Origin: Allobosea sp. BH3
GTDB lineage: Bacteria; Pseudomonadota; Alphaproteobacteria; Rhizobiales; Beijerinckiaceae
Length of the DNA stretch: 64,000 bases
Direction of reading: 5' to 3'
NCBI RefSeq assembly: GCF_025499465.1
Contig: NZ_JAIMCA010000002.1
Span: 496,001-560,000, forward strand
Part shown: positions 36,947-46,607 of the stretch, in pieces
Layout of the letters: each line of letters opens with the position of its first letter
Position numbering within the stretch: the stretch's first letter is position 1
Program-made: the position numbers and the translations under genes
The notes under the pieces: model-generated
Seen by the model: the letters and a program-made list of their open reading frames with translations, nothing else
Database searches by the model: none
Told to the model about the DNA's origin: nothing

Positions 36947-37486
36947 CTAAGCCGCCCGCTCGCGCTTGGCCGCCTTGGCGAATTTCTTGGTCACGCGCTC
37001 CCGCTTCAGCCGCGAGAGATGGTCGATGAAGAGCACGCCGTCGAGATGGTCGATCTCGTGCTGCAGGCAGGTGGCGAGCAGCCCGTCCGCCTCGATCTCC
37101 TGCACCTTGCCGTCGAGGTCCATGTAGCTGACCTTGACCCGCTCCGGGCGCTCGACCTCCTCATAGTATTCGGGGATCGAGAGGCAGCCCTCCTCATAGG
37201 CGCTGTGCTCCTCCGAGGACCAGGTGACCTGCGGATTGATGAAGACCTGCGGCTTCTTCGGCTCCGGCTCCTCGCCCTCCTTCGCCTCGGGCTTCGACAG
37301 GTCGATCGTCACCACGCGCAGCGGCACGCCGATCTGGATCGCCGCCAGGCCGATGCCCGGCGCGTCGTACATGGTCTCGAACATGTCCGCGACCAGCGTC
37401 CTGATCTCGGGCGTGACGGCGTCGACCGGCTTCGAGACGAGGCGAAGCTGGGCATCGGGCAGGATGACGAGGGGGCGAATGGCCAT
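36947..37486 (-). CDS. def: Peptide deformylase
   Basis: Def removes the formyl group from nascent proteins. The 179-residue metalloenzyme has all three motifs: [10 protein letters not shown] (44-53), EEGCLSIP (Cys101) and [10 protein letters not shown] (His143, Glu144, His147). A charged insert ([15 protein letters not shown], about 65-79) lengthens the region before the second motif and is seen in other rhizobial Def proteins. ATG 37486 is chosen from family alignment; an 18-codon upstream extension is open but not conserved. Confidence 0.96.
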   Translation of the reverse strand: MAIRPLVILPDAQLRLVSKPVDAVTPEIRTLVADMFETMYDAPGIGLAAIQIGVPLRVVTIDLSKPEAKEGEEPEPKKPQVFINPQVTWSSEEHSAYEEGCLSIPEYYEEVERPERVKVSYMDLDGKVQEIEADGLLATCLQHEIDHLDGVLFIDHLSRLKRERVTKKFAKAAKRERAA

Positions 37487-37599
37487 GGAATTCCGAGGGG
37501 AAGGGAGCTTGTTGCCCGGCACATAAGCATTTGTGGGCAAACGGTCAAACTGTTCCGCTTTCGTTCGCCATCCCGATCCGAATCGGCTAGGCTGGCGGG

Positions 37600-38784
37600 A
37601 TGAACCAGATCGCCTTCACCCTGCTCGAACGGCCCGTAACCTGGTCCGAAGCCGCGCTAGGCTTCGCGGGCTTGAGCCTCGGGCTGCTGGTGCTGGCCGT
37701 GATCGCGGCCTGGCGCGGCGGCAAGAACCGGGCGGTCGAGGCCGCCATGGCCGCCGAGCGCGCCCGCGAGATGGACGACAAGGTCGCGGAGATGAACCGC
37801 CAGCAGGCGGAGCTCGCCGGGCGCATGCAGTCCATGGCCGAGATCCTCTCGACACGGCAGGGCGACCTCGCCCGGCTCGTCGCCGAACGGATGGACGGCT
37901 TGAGCCACAAGGTCGGCCAGGGGCTGGAGCGCAACGTCCAGCAGACCACCGAGAGCCTGGGCAAGCTGCAGGAGCGGCTGGCGGTCATCGACAGCGCGCA
38001 GAAGAACCTGACCGACCTCACCTCCGAGGTGGTGACGCTGAAGGACGTGCTCTCCAACAAGCAGGCGCGCGGGGCCTATGGGCAGGGCCGGATGGAGGCG
38101 ATCATCCGCGACGGGCTGCCCGCAGCCTTCTTCTCCTTCCAGCCGCAGCTCTCGAACGGCCGGCGGCCGGACTGCCTCGTCACACTGCCTGGCGACGGGC
38201 GCGGGCTCGTGATCGACGCCAAGTTCCCGCTGGAGAGCTTCACCCTGCTGCGCGAGGCGCGCGGCGAAGATGCGAAGAAGGCGGCCGGACAGCGCGTGCG
38301 CAGCGATGTCGGCGTGCATGTGAAGGACATCTCCGAGCGCTATTTCCTGCCGGGTGAGACGCAGGACATCGCGCTGCTCTTCGTGCCGTCCGAGGCGATC
38401 TACGCCGATCTGCACGAGTATTTCGACGATGTGGTGCAGCGGGCGCACCGAGCCCGCGTGATGATCGTCTCGCCCTCGCTGCTGGCGCTGGCGATCCAGC
38501 TCATGCAGTCGCTGGTGCGCGATGCGCGGATGCGCGAGGAGGCGCAGGTCATCCAGACCGAAGTCGGCAAGCTGCTCGACGACGTGCGCCGGCTGGGCGA
38601 GCGCGTCGACAAGCTCGACAACCATTTCCGCCAGGCGCAGGAGGATGTCGGCCAGATCAAGACCTCGGCCGGAAAGGTCACGAGCCGCGCCGAGAAGATC
38701 GGCGCGCTCGATTTCGAGGACGAGAAGAGCGAGCCGAAGCTGCCGTTTACAGCCGGGCTGCAGCTGAAGGCCGCGGCGGAATGA
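37600..38784 (+). CDS. rmuC: DNA recombination protein RmuC
   Basis: The 394-residue protein has an N-terminal membrane anchor (about 24-40), a long coiled coil (residues 45-150, rich in Glu, Arg and Gln) and a nuclease-like PD-(D/E)XK domain with [24 protein letters not shown] and [20 protein letters not shown]. RmuC limits inversions at short repeats. Its TGA abuts the TCA that is the reverse-strand stop of the osmC-like gene. Confidence 0.94.
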   Translation: MNQIAFTLLERPVTWSEAALGFAGLSLGLLVLAVIAAWRGGKNRAVEAAMAAERAREMDDKVAEMNRQQAELAGRMQSMAEILSTRQGDLARLVAERMDGLSHKVGQGLERNVQQTTESLGKLQERLAVIDSAQKNLTDLTSEVVTLKDVLSNKQARGAYGQGRMEAIIRDGLPAAFFSFQPQLSNGRRPDCLVTLPGDGRGLVIDAKFPLESFTLLREARGEDAKKAAGQRVRSDVGVHVKDISERYFLPGETQDIALLFVPSEAIYADLHEYFDDVVQRAHRARVMIVSPSLLALAIQLMQSLVRDARMREEAQVIQTEVGKLLDDVRRLGERVDKLDNHFRQAQEDVGQIKTSAGKVTSRAEKIGALDFEDEKSEPKLPFTAGLQLKAAAE

Positions 38785-39294
38785 TCAGCCGCGGTTGAGC
38801 GCCGCGGAGAGCTCCGGCTTCACATTCAGCGTCTGGAAGACGACACAGTAGCGCTCGGTGAGCTTCAGCAGCGAGTCGAGCTTCTCCTGCGGGGCGTCGG
38901 TCTCGACGTCGAAGGACAGGCGGATCGCCTTGAAGCCGACCGGAGCGTCCTTGACGACGCCGAGCGTGCCGCGGAAATCGAGATCGCCCTCGGCGCGGAC
39001 GATGCCTTTCTTCAGATCAATCTCCAGCGCAGTCGCGACCGCCTTCAGCGTGACGCCGGCGCAGGCGACCAGCGCCTCCAGCAGCATATCGCCGGAACAC
39101 AGCTCGGCGCCCGAGCCGCCGGTCGCCGGGTGAAGGCCGGCGAGCGCGATGGCCCGGCCAGTCTCGACCTTGCAGGCGATGTGCTGGTCGTCGAGCTCGC
39201 CATGGGCCTTGAGCGTGATGACCGCCGCGTCGGGATTGGTGCGGTATTCATCCTTGAGCGGCGCCTGCAGAGCGCGGAGAGCCGTGACGTCCAT
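38785..39294 (-). CDS. OsmC family protein
   Basis: The 169-residue protein shows the OsmC/Ohr fold: HPATGGSGAELCSGDMLLEALVACAGVTL contains the reactive region with a Cys in the ELCSGD and VACAGV segments, and the C-terminus has LTERYCVVFQTL with the second Cys typical of the family. Members reduce organic peroxides or are of unknown function. ATG 39294 is preferred to the GTG four codons upstream. Confidence 0.88.
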   Translation of the reverse strand: MDVTALRALQAPLKDEYRTNPDAAVITLKAHGELDDQHIACKVETGRAIALAGLHPATGGSGAELCSGDMLLEALVACAGVTLKAVATALEIDLKKGIVRAEGDLDFRGTLGVVKDAPVGFKAIRLSFDVETDAPQEKLDSLLKLTERYCVVFQTLNVKPELSAALNRG

Positions 39295-39450
39295 GATGTT
39301 TTCCACCCTGCGATGATGATGGCGCCGGCTCGACAGGCCGGACCGTTCGTGACTTCCTAAACGAGCCGGCGGGGCAGAGGAAGCGTCTGCCCGGCAACGG
39401 CGAGAGCGCCTCGACGTACCTCTTGCCGGACTGCGTGTTCCTTCAGGCGA

Positions 39451-40233
39451 TCACCACCACATGCCGGCGGTTTCCGCTGTCCTCTCCTGCTGCGGGCTCT
39501 CGTCGCGCAACGAACGGTCGAGCGCGCGCAGCGCCTCGCGCTTGCCGGCCTCGAAGGCCGGCGAGAGCCGGTCCCGCGGGCGGGCGAGCGGGTTGTCGAG
39601 CTCGTCGAAGATGCGGCCGGGTTTCGGCTGCATCACGACGATGCGGTCGGCGAGCGTCACGGCCTCTTCGACATCGTGGGTGACCATGACGACGGTCGGG
39701 CGGCTCTCCTGCCAGAGCGCCAGCAGATGGCCGTGGAGGCTGGCGCGGGTGGTGGCGTCCAGCGCCGAGAAGGGCTCGTCCATGAGCAGGAGCTTCGGCC
39801 GGGTGACGAGGGCGCGCGCGATGGCGACGCGCTGCTGCTGGCCGCCGGAGAGCTCGCGCGGCCAGCGCTTCTCGTAGCCGCCGAGGCCGACGCGCACGAG
39901 CGCGTTGGTCACCAGCCCTTCCCGCTCGAAAGCGGAAAGATGCGAGAGGCCGAAGCCGGCATTCTCGGCGACGCTGAGCCAGGGGAAGAGCCGCGGCTCC
40001 TGGAAGATGACGCCGACATCGGCGCGCGGCTCGGCGATCACCTCGCCATCGAGGCGGATCGCGCCGGCGCTCGGCCTGTCGAGCCCGGCGACGAGGCGCA
40101 GCAGCGTGGTCTTGCCGCAGCCGGAGCCGCCGAGCAGGGCGACGATCTCTCCCTGCCTCACATCCAGCGTGATGGCGGAGAGCGCGCGGGTGCCGTCCGC
40201 ATAGGTTTTCGAGAGCTGGTCGAAGCTCAGCAC
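39451..40233 (-). CDS. ssuB: Aliphatic sulfonate-type ABC transporter ATP-binding protein
   Basis: The 260-residue ATPase has Walker A LLGGSGCGKTTLL, signature ELSGGQQQRVAIARAL, Walker B LLLMDEPFSALD and the switch MVTHDVEEAV. It belongs to the nitrate/sulfonate/taurine group (SsuB/TauB/NrtD). The start is GTG at 40233. It is the last gene of an ssuA-ssuC-ssuB order and is 12 bases from the permease gene. The substrate is inferred from the binding protein. Confidence 0.9.
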   Translation of the reverse strand: MLSFDQLSKTYADGTRALSAITLDVRQGEIVALLGGSGCGKTTLLRLVAGLDRPSAGAIRLDGEVIAEPRADVGVIFQEPRLFPWLSVAENAGFGLSHLSAFEREGLVTNALVRVGLGGYEKRWPRELSGGQQQRVAIARALVTRPKLLLMDEPFSALDATTRASLHGHLLALWQESRPTVVMVTHDVEEAVTLADRIVVMQPKPGRIFDELDNPLARPRDRLSPAFEAGKREALRALDRSLRDESPQQERTAETAGMWW

Positions 40234-40245
40234 AGGTTTGAGCCT

Positions 40246-41076
40246 TCAAAGCTTGTCGCGCGCCGTATCCTGCCAGGCGAGGAAGGGCCGCGTGATGGCG
40301 ACGAGCAGCCCGTCCGCCAGCTTGCCGAGCACGGCGAAGCTGATGATGGCCGCGATGATGGTGTCGGGGCGGCCGAGTTGCTGGCCGTCCACGAGCAGAT
40401 AGCCCAGCCCCTCGCTCGCCCCCATGATCTCGGCTGCGACGACGAACATGAAGCCGAGGCCCAGCCCCGCGCGAAGCGAGGTGATCCAGGAGGGCAGGAT
40501 CGCCGGCAGCAGCACGCGGCGCACCATGGCTAGCCGGGAGAGCCGGAAGACCCGGCCGACCTCGACAATCTTGCGGTCGATGCCCTGGATCGCCGCAGCG
40601 ACACCAAGATAGACCGGGAAGAAGACCCCCACCGCGATCAGAGCCACCTTCGACGCCTCGAAGATGCCGAGCCAGAGGATGAAGAGCGGGACCCAGGCGA
40701 TTGAGGGGATCGCCCTCAGCGCCTGCAAGGTCGGGTCGAGCAGGGTGCGGGCGACGGGCAGAGCCCCCGTCACCGCGCCGAACACCGTGCCCGCCAGCGC
40801 GCCGAGACCGAAGCCCGCCGCGACCCGCCAGAGCGTCGCCCCGACATGGGTCAGGAGTTCGCCCGAAGCAGCCAGCTCCCCGAGCGTCCGGCCGACGACG
40901 CTCGGCGGCGGCATCAGCCTTCCGTTGGCGATGCCGGCCGCGACCAGCCATTCCCAGAGGATGGCCAGCAGGACCGGCAGCACGAAGCCGGCAATGGCGA
41001 GGCCGTAGCGCGGGCGCCCTGAGGCAGGCCGCGCTTCCAGTTGTTCAGCCGCGGCTTCGACGTCCAGAACGCTCAT
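40246..41076 (-). CDS. ssuC: Aliphatic sulfonate-type ABC transporter permease
   Basis: The 276-residue inner-membrane protein has about six helices, with the family coupling segment FRLSRLAMVRRVLLPAILPS and the ALRAIPSIAWVPLFILWLG region seen in SsuC/TauC. The N-terminal 25 residues are soluble. It forms the channel for the ssuA-type binding protein encoded 18 bases upstream. Confidence 0.9.
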   Translation of the reverse strand: MSVLDVEAAAEQLEARPASGRPRYGLAIAGFVLPVLLAILWEWLVAAGIANGRLMPPPSVVGRTLGELAASGELLTHVGATLWRVAAGFGLGALAGTVFGAVTGALPVARTLLDPTLQALRAIPSIAWVPLFILWLGIFEASKVALIAVGVFFPVYLGVAAAIQGIDRKIVEVGRVFRLSRLAMVRRVLLPAILPSWITSLRAGLGLGFMFVVAAEIMGASEGLGYLLVDGQQLGRPDTIIAAIISFAVLGKLADGLLVAITRPFLAWQDTARDKL

Positions 41077-41094
41077 CGCCCCGACGCTACACCG

Positions 41095-42057
41095 TCAGTT
41101 GGTGGCTGCGAAGCGCCGGTCGACCAGGCTGTCGACAGCGGCCTTCACATCGGCCGTGGCCGGCAGCACGCCCGCCTCCTGCAGCGCGAGGCCGGCGGCG
41201 GTGATGGTGTCGACCTGCGCCTGGCCGATCGCCGAATGGGTCAGCTCCGTGCGGGTGAGCTGGCGCTCGATCACGGGCTCGGAGAGCTTGGTGTATTCGA
41301 CCAGGATCTTCTTGAGCTCGGCGGGATTGGCGCGGGCATAGGCGCGCGCTTCCTCGTAAGCAGCGAGGACCTTCTTCACCAGCGCCGGATTCTCGTTGGC
41401 GAAGGCCTCGCGAACGTTGAGGACGCCCCAGGTGTTGTCCTCGGGCTTGCGGTAGAACAGCTTGGCGCCGCTCTCGACCTCGGCAGCGGCCATCAGCGGA
41501 TCGAGCCCGGCCCAGGCATCGACATCGCCGCGCTCCAGCGCGAGGCGGCCATCGGCGTGCTGGAGCAGGACGAGCTTGACGTCCTTCTCGGTCAGCTTCG
41601 CATCGGCGAGCGCACGGACGAGGAAGATGTGCGGGTCGGTGCCGCGGGTGACGGCGACGCGCTTGCCCTTAAGCTCCGAGACCTTGGTGATCTCGCTCTT
41701 GGCGCCGGTGACGAGCGCCGTCCATTCCGGCCGCGAATAGACATAGATCGACTTGATCGGGTTGCCGTTGATCTTGCCGATCAGGGCGGCAGCGCCAGCG
41801 GTCGAGCCGAAATCGATCGAGCCGGCGTTGAGGAATTCGAGCGCCTTGTTCGAGCCGGCCGAGAGGACCCAGCGCACCTTGATGCCGTCCGCCTCCAGCG
41901 CCTTCTCGAGGATGCCGCGCTCCTTCAGCACGAGGCCGACGGGGTTATAGGTGGCGTAGTCGATGCGGATTTCCTTCGGCGCCTGCGCGAAGACCGGGGC
42001 GGCGAAGCTCGCGGCGGCAATCGCGGCGAGCGCGAGACGGCGGGTGATGCTGGTCAT
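41095..42057 (-). CDS. ssuA: Aliphatic sulfonate-type ABC transporter substrate-binding protein
   Basis: The 320-residue protein has a signal peptide (RRLALAAIAAASFAAPVFAQ) and the NMT1/SsuA two-lobed fold: IRIDYATYNPVGLVLKERG, LNAGSIDFGSTAGAAAL, ELKGKRVAVTRGTDPHIFL and GDVDAWAGLDPLMA. Assignment to sulfonates is by family resemblance; nitrate, taurine or thiamine-precursor uptake are less likely alternatives. No desulfonating monooxygenase gene (ssuD) lies beside it. A promoter is proposed at 42174-42202. Confidence 0.88.
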   Translation of the reverse strand: MTSITRRLALAAIAAASFAAPVFAQAPKEIRIDYATYNPVGLVLKERGILEKALEADGIKVRWVLSAGSNKALEFLNAGSIDFGSTAGAAALIGKINGNPIKSIYVYSRPEWTALVTGAKSEITKVSELKGKRVAVTRGTDPHIFLVRALADAKLTEKDVKLVLLQHADGRLALERGDVDAWAGLDPLMAAAEVESGAKLFYRKPEDNTWGVLNVREAFANENPALVKKVLAAYEEARAYARANPAELKKILVEYTKLSEPVIERQLTRTELTHSAIGQAQVDTITAAGLALQEAGVLPATADVKAAVDSLVDRRFAATN

Positions 42058-42173
42058 CCTGGTGATCCCTCTCTGGTGATGCGAGGGATCGGAGCGTCTG
42101 CCGCTCTTCCCCACGCTTTAGCTGCACTTGTTTCGCGCCCGCAAGCTGGTGGCTCAAATCGGCGCGTATCCGT

Positions 42174-42202
42174 CTTTTAGGTTCAATCGTTCTGTATGTC
42201 AA
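42174..42202 (-). promoter_or_regulatory. Sigma-70-like promoter of the ssuA-ssuC-ssuB operon
   Basis: On the minus strand TTGACA (42202-42197) and TAAAAG (42179-42174) are separated by exactly 17 bases. Transcription would start about 110 bases before the ssuA ATG. The surrounding DNA is AT-rich for this genome. Confidence 0.6.
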
Positions 42203-42321
42203 ACAATACATCCGTTCCCGTTATTATCGTTATTTCACGTTTTATACATGTGTTAATTTGCACTCTGCCGCCTCTCCCTGCCGTGCTAGAAAAAGCGCTG
42301 ACGTCGGAATCGAGCCCAAAA

Positions 42322-45132
42322 GTGACAGCCTCCCCCGCAAAGCCCACGCTTCCGCTCGCCGACATGCTGCAGACCCCGGAGCGGACGATCGCGCAGCTGT
42401 TCGACGGGGCGCGACACTCCAGCCAGGCCGAAACGCGCCAGGCACTGGTCGCGGGCCTCAGGCAGCTGCTCGATGACGGCAAGGCCTCGGCCCGCGCCAT
42501 CCTCGCCACCCCGCGCAGCGGCATCGCCTGCGCGCAGCGGCTCTCGGCCGTGATGGACGCGGTGGTGATCGGCCTGCACAAGGCTGCAACCTCCTATTTC
42601 TACCCCGTCGACAACCCCTCGCAGTCGGAGCGGATCGCGGTCGTCGCTGTCGGCGGCTATGGCCGGGGCACGCTGGCGCCGGGGTCCGATGTCGACCTGC
42701 TCTTCCTGTTTCCACACAAGCAGACGGCCTGGGGCGAGAGCGTGGTCGAGGCCATGCTCTATCCGCTCTGGGACCTGAAGCTGAAGACCGGGCATTCGGT
42801 GCGCTCGGTCGAGGATTGCGTGCGCGAGGCGCGCGGCGACATGACGATCCGCACCGCCCTGCTGGAGGCGCGCTTCCTGGCTGGTGACAATGCCCTGTTT
42901 GATGAGATGGTGCAGCGCTTCGACGCCGAGGTGGTGCAGGGCACGGCGACCGCCTTCACCGAGGCGAAGCTCGCCGAGCGGGAGACGCGCGTGCAGCGCG
43001 CCGGCGCCTCGCGCTATCTCGTCGAGCCCAACGTCAAGGACGGCAAGGGAGGCCTGCGCGACCTCAACACGCTGTTCTGGATCGCGAAATACGCCTACCG
43101 CGTGCATGACGTGCGCGAGCTGGTCGCGGCCGGGCTGTTCGACCGGCAGGAACTCCAGATGTTCCAGCGCTCGGAGGAATTCCTCTGGCGCGTGCGCTGC
43201 TGGATGCATTTCATCACCGGCCGCGCCGAGGAGCGTCTCTCCTTCGACCTCCAGCGGCAGGTCTCGACAGCCATCGGCTATGCCGGGCGAAGCGGCCAGG
43301 CGCCGGTCGAGCGCTTCATGAAGGGCTATTTCCGCGTCGCCAAGGATGTCGGCGACCTGACCGCCATCGTCTGCGCGGCGCTGGAGGCGCGCCAGCAGAA
43401 GCCGCGCGCCTCGTTCTCCCGCCTGCTCGGCTCCTTCGCCAAGCGCCGGCGGGAGCGTGCGCTCGGACATCCCGATTTCAAGCTGTCGAGCCAGCGCCTC
43501 GACGTCGTCGACGACAAGGCGCTCAAGCGCGACCCGGTCAACCTGCTGCGGCTCTACGAGATCGCCAGCCGGGACGACCTCGCCATCCATCCCGACGCCA
43601 GCCGGCTGGTGACCAAGTCGCTCAAGCTGGTGAGCGCGGCTCTGCGCACCAATCCGGAAGCCAACCGCATCTTCATCGAGATCCTCACCGCCCGGCGCTC
43701 GCCCGAGGTGGTGCTGAGGCGGATGAACGAATCCGGGCTGCTCGGCCGCTTCATCCCGGATTTCGGCCGGGTCGTCTCGATGATGCAGTTCAACATGTAT
43801 CACCACTACACGGTGGACGAGCATCTGATCCGCGCCATCGGCGTGCTGGCCGAGATCGACGCCGGGGCGCTGGAAGCCGAGCATCCGCTCGCCAACGAGA
43901 TCATGCCGTCGATCTCGCACCGGCGGGCGCTGTATGTTGCGCTGTTCCTGCACGACATCGCCAAGGGCCGGCCGGAGGATCATTCCATCGCCGGCGCGCG
44001 GATCGCCCGCAAGCTCGGCCCGCGCTTCGGGCTCAACAGCGCGCAGACCGAGACCGTGGCCTGGCTGGTCGAGCACCATCTCGACATGTCGACCGTGGCG
44101 CAAAGCCGCGACCTTGGCGACCCCAAGACGATCGAGAGTTTCGCCGCCACGGTGCAGACGCTGGAGCGGCTGAAGCTCCTGGTCGTGCTCACCGTCGCGG
44201 ACATCAAGGCGGTCGGGCCTGGCGTGTGGAACGGCTGGAAGGGCCAACTCCTGCGCACCCTCTATTACGAGACCGAACTGGTGCTGACCGGCGGGCATTC
44301 TGGTGCCGGCCGCAAGGCTCGCATCCAGGCCAAGCAGGACGGGCTGCGCGCGCGCCTCGCCGACTGGAGCACCGAAGAACGCGACGCCTATGTCGCGCGC
44401 CACTACCCGGCCTACTGGATCAAGGTCGATGCGGCCGAACAGGAGAAGCATGCGCGCTTCCTGCGGGAGGCGGAGCAGGCCGGCCGCACCACGGCCACCC
44501 GGGTCGAGACCAACCAGTTCCGCGGCGTGACCGAGCTGACCGTGCTGGCGCCGGACCATCCGCGCCTGCTCGCCATCGTCACCGGCGCCTGTGCGGCGGC
44601 CGGCGGCAACATCGTCGACGCGCAGATCTTCACGACGAGCGACGGGCTCGTTCTCGACACCATCTCGGTCTCGCGCGCCTTCGACCGGGACGACGACGAG
44701 CTGCGCCGGGCGGAGCGCATCGCCGCCGCGATCGAGCGGGCGCTCAAGGGCGAGATCAAGATCGCCGATCTCGTGGCCCAGCGGCGCGCGCCGCCGCCGC
44801 GCGGCCAGACCTTCCAGGTCGAGCCCGAAGTCATCATCGACAACGTGCTCTCGGCCCGTCACACGGTGCTGGAGGTCTCCGGGCTCGACCGGCCGGGCCT
44901 GCTTTACGACCTCACCACGGCGATCGGAAAACTCAACCTCAACATCGCCTCGGCCCATATCGCGACATTCGGCGAGAAGGCCGTCGACGTGTTCTACGTC
45001 ACCGACCTGACCCATGCGAAGATCACCTCGACGGCGCGCCATCTCGCGATCCGCAAGGCGTTGCTCGAGGTGTTCCATCTGGAGACCGAGAAGGCGCCCT
45101 CCCCCAAGGCCAAGGTGCCGGCCCGCGCTTGA
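42322..45132 (+). CDS. glnD: Bifunctional PII uridylyltransferase / uridylyl-removing enzyme
   Basis: GlnD senses glutamine and uridylylates or deuridylylates PII. The about 936-residue protein has the nucleotidyltransferase motif GGYGRGTLAPGSDVDLLFLF (111-130), a GlnD helical linker, the HD domain with ALYVALFLHDIAKGR and EDHSIAG, and two C-terminal ACT domains (ELTVLAPDHPRLLAIV and LEVSGLDRPGLLYDLTTAIG). The frame opens at 42196, but codons before 42322 are AT-rich and overlap the ssuA promoter, so I prefer the GTG at 42322; GTG 42283 is possible. Confidence 0.93.
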   Translation: MTASPAKPTLPLADMLQTPERTIAQLFDGARHSSQAETRQALVAGLRQLLDDGKASARAILATPRSGIACAQRLSAVMDAVVIGLHKAATSYFYPVDNPSQSERIAVVAVGGYGRGTLAPGSDVDLLFLFPHKQTAWGESVVEAMLYPLWDLKLKTGHSVRSVEDCVREARGDMTIRTALLEARFLAGDNALFDEMVQRFDAEVVQGTATAFTEAKLAERETRVQRAGASRYLVEPNVKDGKGGLRDLNTLFWIAKYAYRVHDVRELVAAGLFDRQELQMFQRSEEFLWRVRCWMHFITGRAEERLSFDLQRQVSTAIGYAGRSGQAPVERFMKGYFRVAKDVGDLTAIVCAALEARQQKPRASFSRLLGSFAKRRRERALGHPDFKLSSQRLDVVDDKALKRDPVNLLRLYEIASRDDLAIHPDASRLVTKSLKLVSAALRTNPEANRIFIEILTARRSPEVVLRRMNESGLLGRFIPDFGRVVSMMQFNMYHHYTVDEHLIRAIGVLAEIDAGALEAEHPLANEIMPSISHRRALYVALFLHDIAKGRPEDHSIAGARIARKLGPRFGLNSAQTETVAWLVEHHLDMSTVAQSRDLGDPKTIESFAATVQTLERLKLLVVLTVADIKAVGPGVWNGWKGQLLRTLYYETELVLTGGHSGAGRKARIQAKQDGLRARLADWSTEERDAYVARHYPAYWIKVDAAEQEKHARFLREAEQAGRTTATRVETNQFRGVTELTVLAPDHPRLLAIVTGACAAAGGNIVDAQIFTTSDGLVLDTISVSRAFDRDDDELRRAERIAAAIERALKGEIKIADLVAQRRAPPPRGQTFQVEPEVIIDNVLSARHTVLEVSGLDRPGLLYDLTTAIGKLNLNIASAHIATFGEKAVDVFYVTDLTHAKITSTARHLAIRKALLEVFHLETEKAPSPKAKVPARA

Positions 45133-45252
45133 TTTCAGGCATCATAAGTCCGATATGCGGGCTCGAACGCGGCTCATGCCCCGGCGCATGTCCGGCACGG
45201 CTCTCTTTGGGGGCGGCGGAGCCAGCCAGAAGATGAGGAATTGGAAGACGCG

Positions 45253-45843
45253 ATGACGCAGAACCCTGCCACGGAAGACCCGAAGCTCGACGCCACCGAG
45301 GCGACCGAGCAGGCCGCCGCGACGGGCCCCGAGGCCGAGATCGCCAGGCTCGAGGCCGAACGCGACGACCTCAAGGACAAGCTGCTGCGGACGCTGGCCG
45401 AGATGGAGAATTTGCGCCGGCGCACCGAGCGCGAGGTCGCCGATGCGAAGGCCTATGCGACGACGAGCTTCGCGCGCGACATGCTCGGCTCCGCCGACAA
45501 TCTGCGCCGGGCGCTGGAGAGCCTGCCCGATGCCGCCCAGGCCGACCCCTCCGCCAAGCCGTTCCAGGAAGGCGTGGAGCTGACCGAGCGCGAGCTCATC
45601 AAGACCCTGGAGCGCCACGGCGTCCGCAAGATCGACCCGCAGGGCGAGAAGTTCGACCCCAACCTGCACCAGGCGATGTTCGAGGCGCCCGACGCCACGA
45701 TCGGCAAGGGGCTCGTCTCCAAGGTCGTGCAGGTCGGCTACAAGATCGGCGAGCGGGTGCTGCGCCCGGCCCTCGTCGGTGTCTCGGCAGGTGCCCCCAA
45801 GGCATCGGACGGCCAGGCCGGCAACGGCACAACCAGCCACTGA
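45253..45843 (+). CDS. grpE: Nucleotide exchange factor GrpE
   Basis: GrpE releases ADP from DnaK. The 196-residue protein has a disordered Ala/Glu-rich N-terminus, a long coiled coil (AEIARLEAERDDLKDKLLRT) and the beta domain with the signature GVRKIDPQGEKFDPNLHQAM and GYKIGERVLRPALVGVS. ATG 45253 has GGAAG five bases upstream; a TTG four codons earlier is open. hrcA, its usual neighbour in this order, is not next to it here; glnD precedes it. Confidence 0.96.
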   Translation: MTQNPATEDPKLDATEATEQAAATGPEAEIARLEAERDDLKDKLLRTLAEMENLRRRTEREVADAKAYATTSFARDMLGSADNLRRALESLPDAAQADPSAKPFQEGVELTERELIKTLERHGVRKIDPQGEKFDPNLHQAMFEAPDATIGKGLVSKVVQVGYKIGERVLRPALVGVSAGAPKASDGQAGNGTTSH

Positions 45844-45847
45844 CGCC

Positions 45848-46468
45848 GTGGTCGAAGCCGCCGGCGTCGCCATCTTCGCGTTGACCGGCGCGCTGGTCGC
45901 CGCCCGCAAGGGCATGGATCCCTTCGGCTTCGTCCTGCTCGCGACCGTCACCGGCGTGGGCGGGGGCACGCTGCGCGACCTGCTTCTGGACCGCACGGTG
46001 TTCTGGGTGCAGGCGCCGTCGGACGTCGTGATCTGCAGCCTCGTTGCGCTCGGCGCCTGGGCGCTTGCCTATCTGAAGCCCGGTGTCCTCGAAGGCTGGG
46101 GCGGGCGCAAGCTGCTGCTCTGGGCGGATGCGGCGGGCCTCTCGCTCTTCGCCGTAACCGGCACGCTGAAGGGCCTCGCTGCGGGAGCGCCGGTCATTCC
46201 GGCCGTCGCGCTCGGCGCGATGACCGCGACCTTCGGCGGCATCCTGCGCGATATACTGGCCGGCGACCGGCCCATGGTGCTGTGGAGCCGCGATTTCTAC
46301 GTCACCGCCGCGAGCGCCGGCGCCGTGACCACCGCCTTGCTGGCGGGGCTGGGGCTGGCCAATGCCATCGTCATGGCCGGCGGCTTCGCTGCGGGCTTCG
46401 GCCTCAGGGCGGGTTCGCTGCTGCTGGGCTGGTCCTTCCCGAGCCTGCCCGGAAAATCGCAGGATTAG
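45848..46468 (+). CDS. TRIC-type cation channel family protein (UPF0126, YadS/YicG)
   Basis: The 206-residue membrane protein has two repeats of three helices with the Gly-rich signatures VTGVGGGTLRDLLLD and MTATFGGILRDILAGDRP, which define the bacterial homologues of trimeric intracellular cation channels. The start is probably GTG at 45848, four bases past the grpE stop; the frame is open further into grpE. Co-transcription with grpE is likely. Confidence 0.88.
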   Translation: MVEAAGVAIFALTGALVAARKGMDPFGFVLLATVTGVGGGTLRDLLLDRTVFWVQAPSDVVICSLVALGAWALAYLKPGVLEGWGGRKLLLWADAAGLSLFAVTGTLKGLAAGAPVIPAVALGAMTATFGGILRDILAGDRPMVLWSRDFYVTAASAGAVTTALLAGLGLANAIVMAGGFAAGFGLRAGSLLLGWSFPSLPGKSQD

Positions 46469-46491
46469 CCCCGCTTTCGATCGGCTTGGAT

Positions 46492-46579
46492 CGTCCTTGC
46501 GAGCGGAGCGAAGCCATCGAGGGGCGGCATAGCTCTACGCCCCCTGGATTGCTTCGTCGCTTCGCTCCTCGCAATGACG
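46492..46579. repeat. Dispersed palindromic repeat, family E, copy 2
   Basis: CTTGCGAGCGGAGCGAAGCC at the left and CTTCGCTCCTCGCAATGACG at the right match the element at 25850, with a diverged left arm. It lies between the TRIC-type and alkB genes, after both convergent ends. Confidence 0.85.
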
Positions 46580-46607
46580 GTGAGCATTGCTTTCAAGTCG
46601 AAATGCT

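Noticed and set aside
42286-45078. 930-codon open frame on the strand opposite glnD
   Set aside because: High GC leaves long antisense frames open. Its Arg/Gly/Asp-rich composition shows no domain, whereas the plus strand encodes a complete GlnD.
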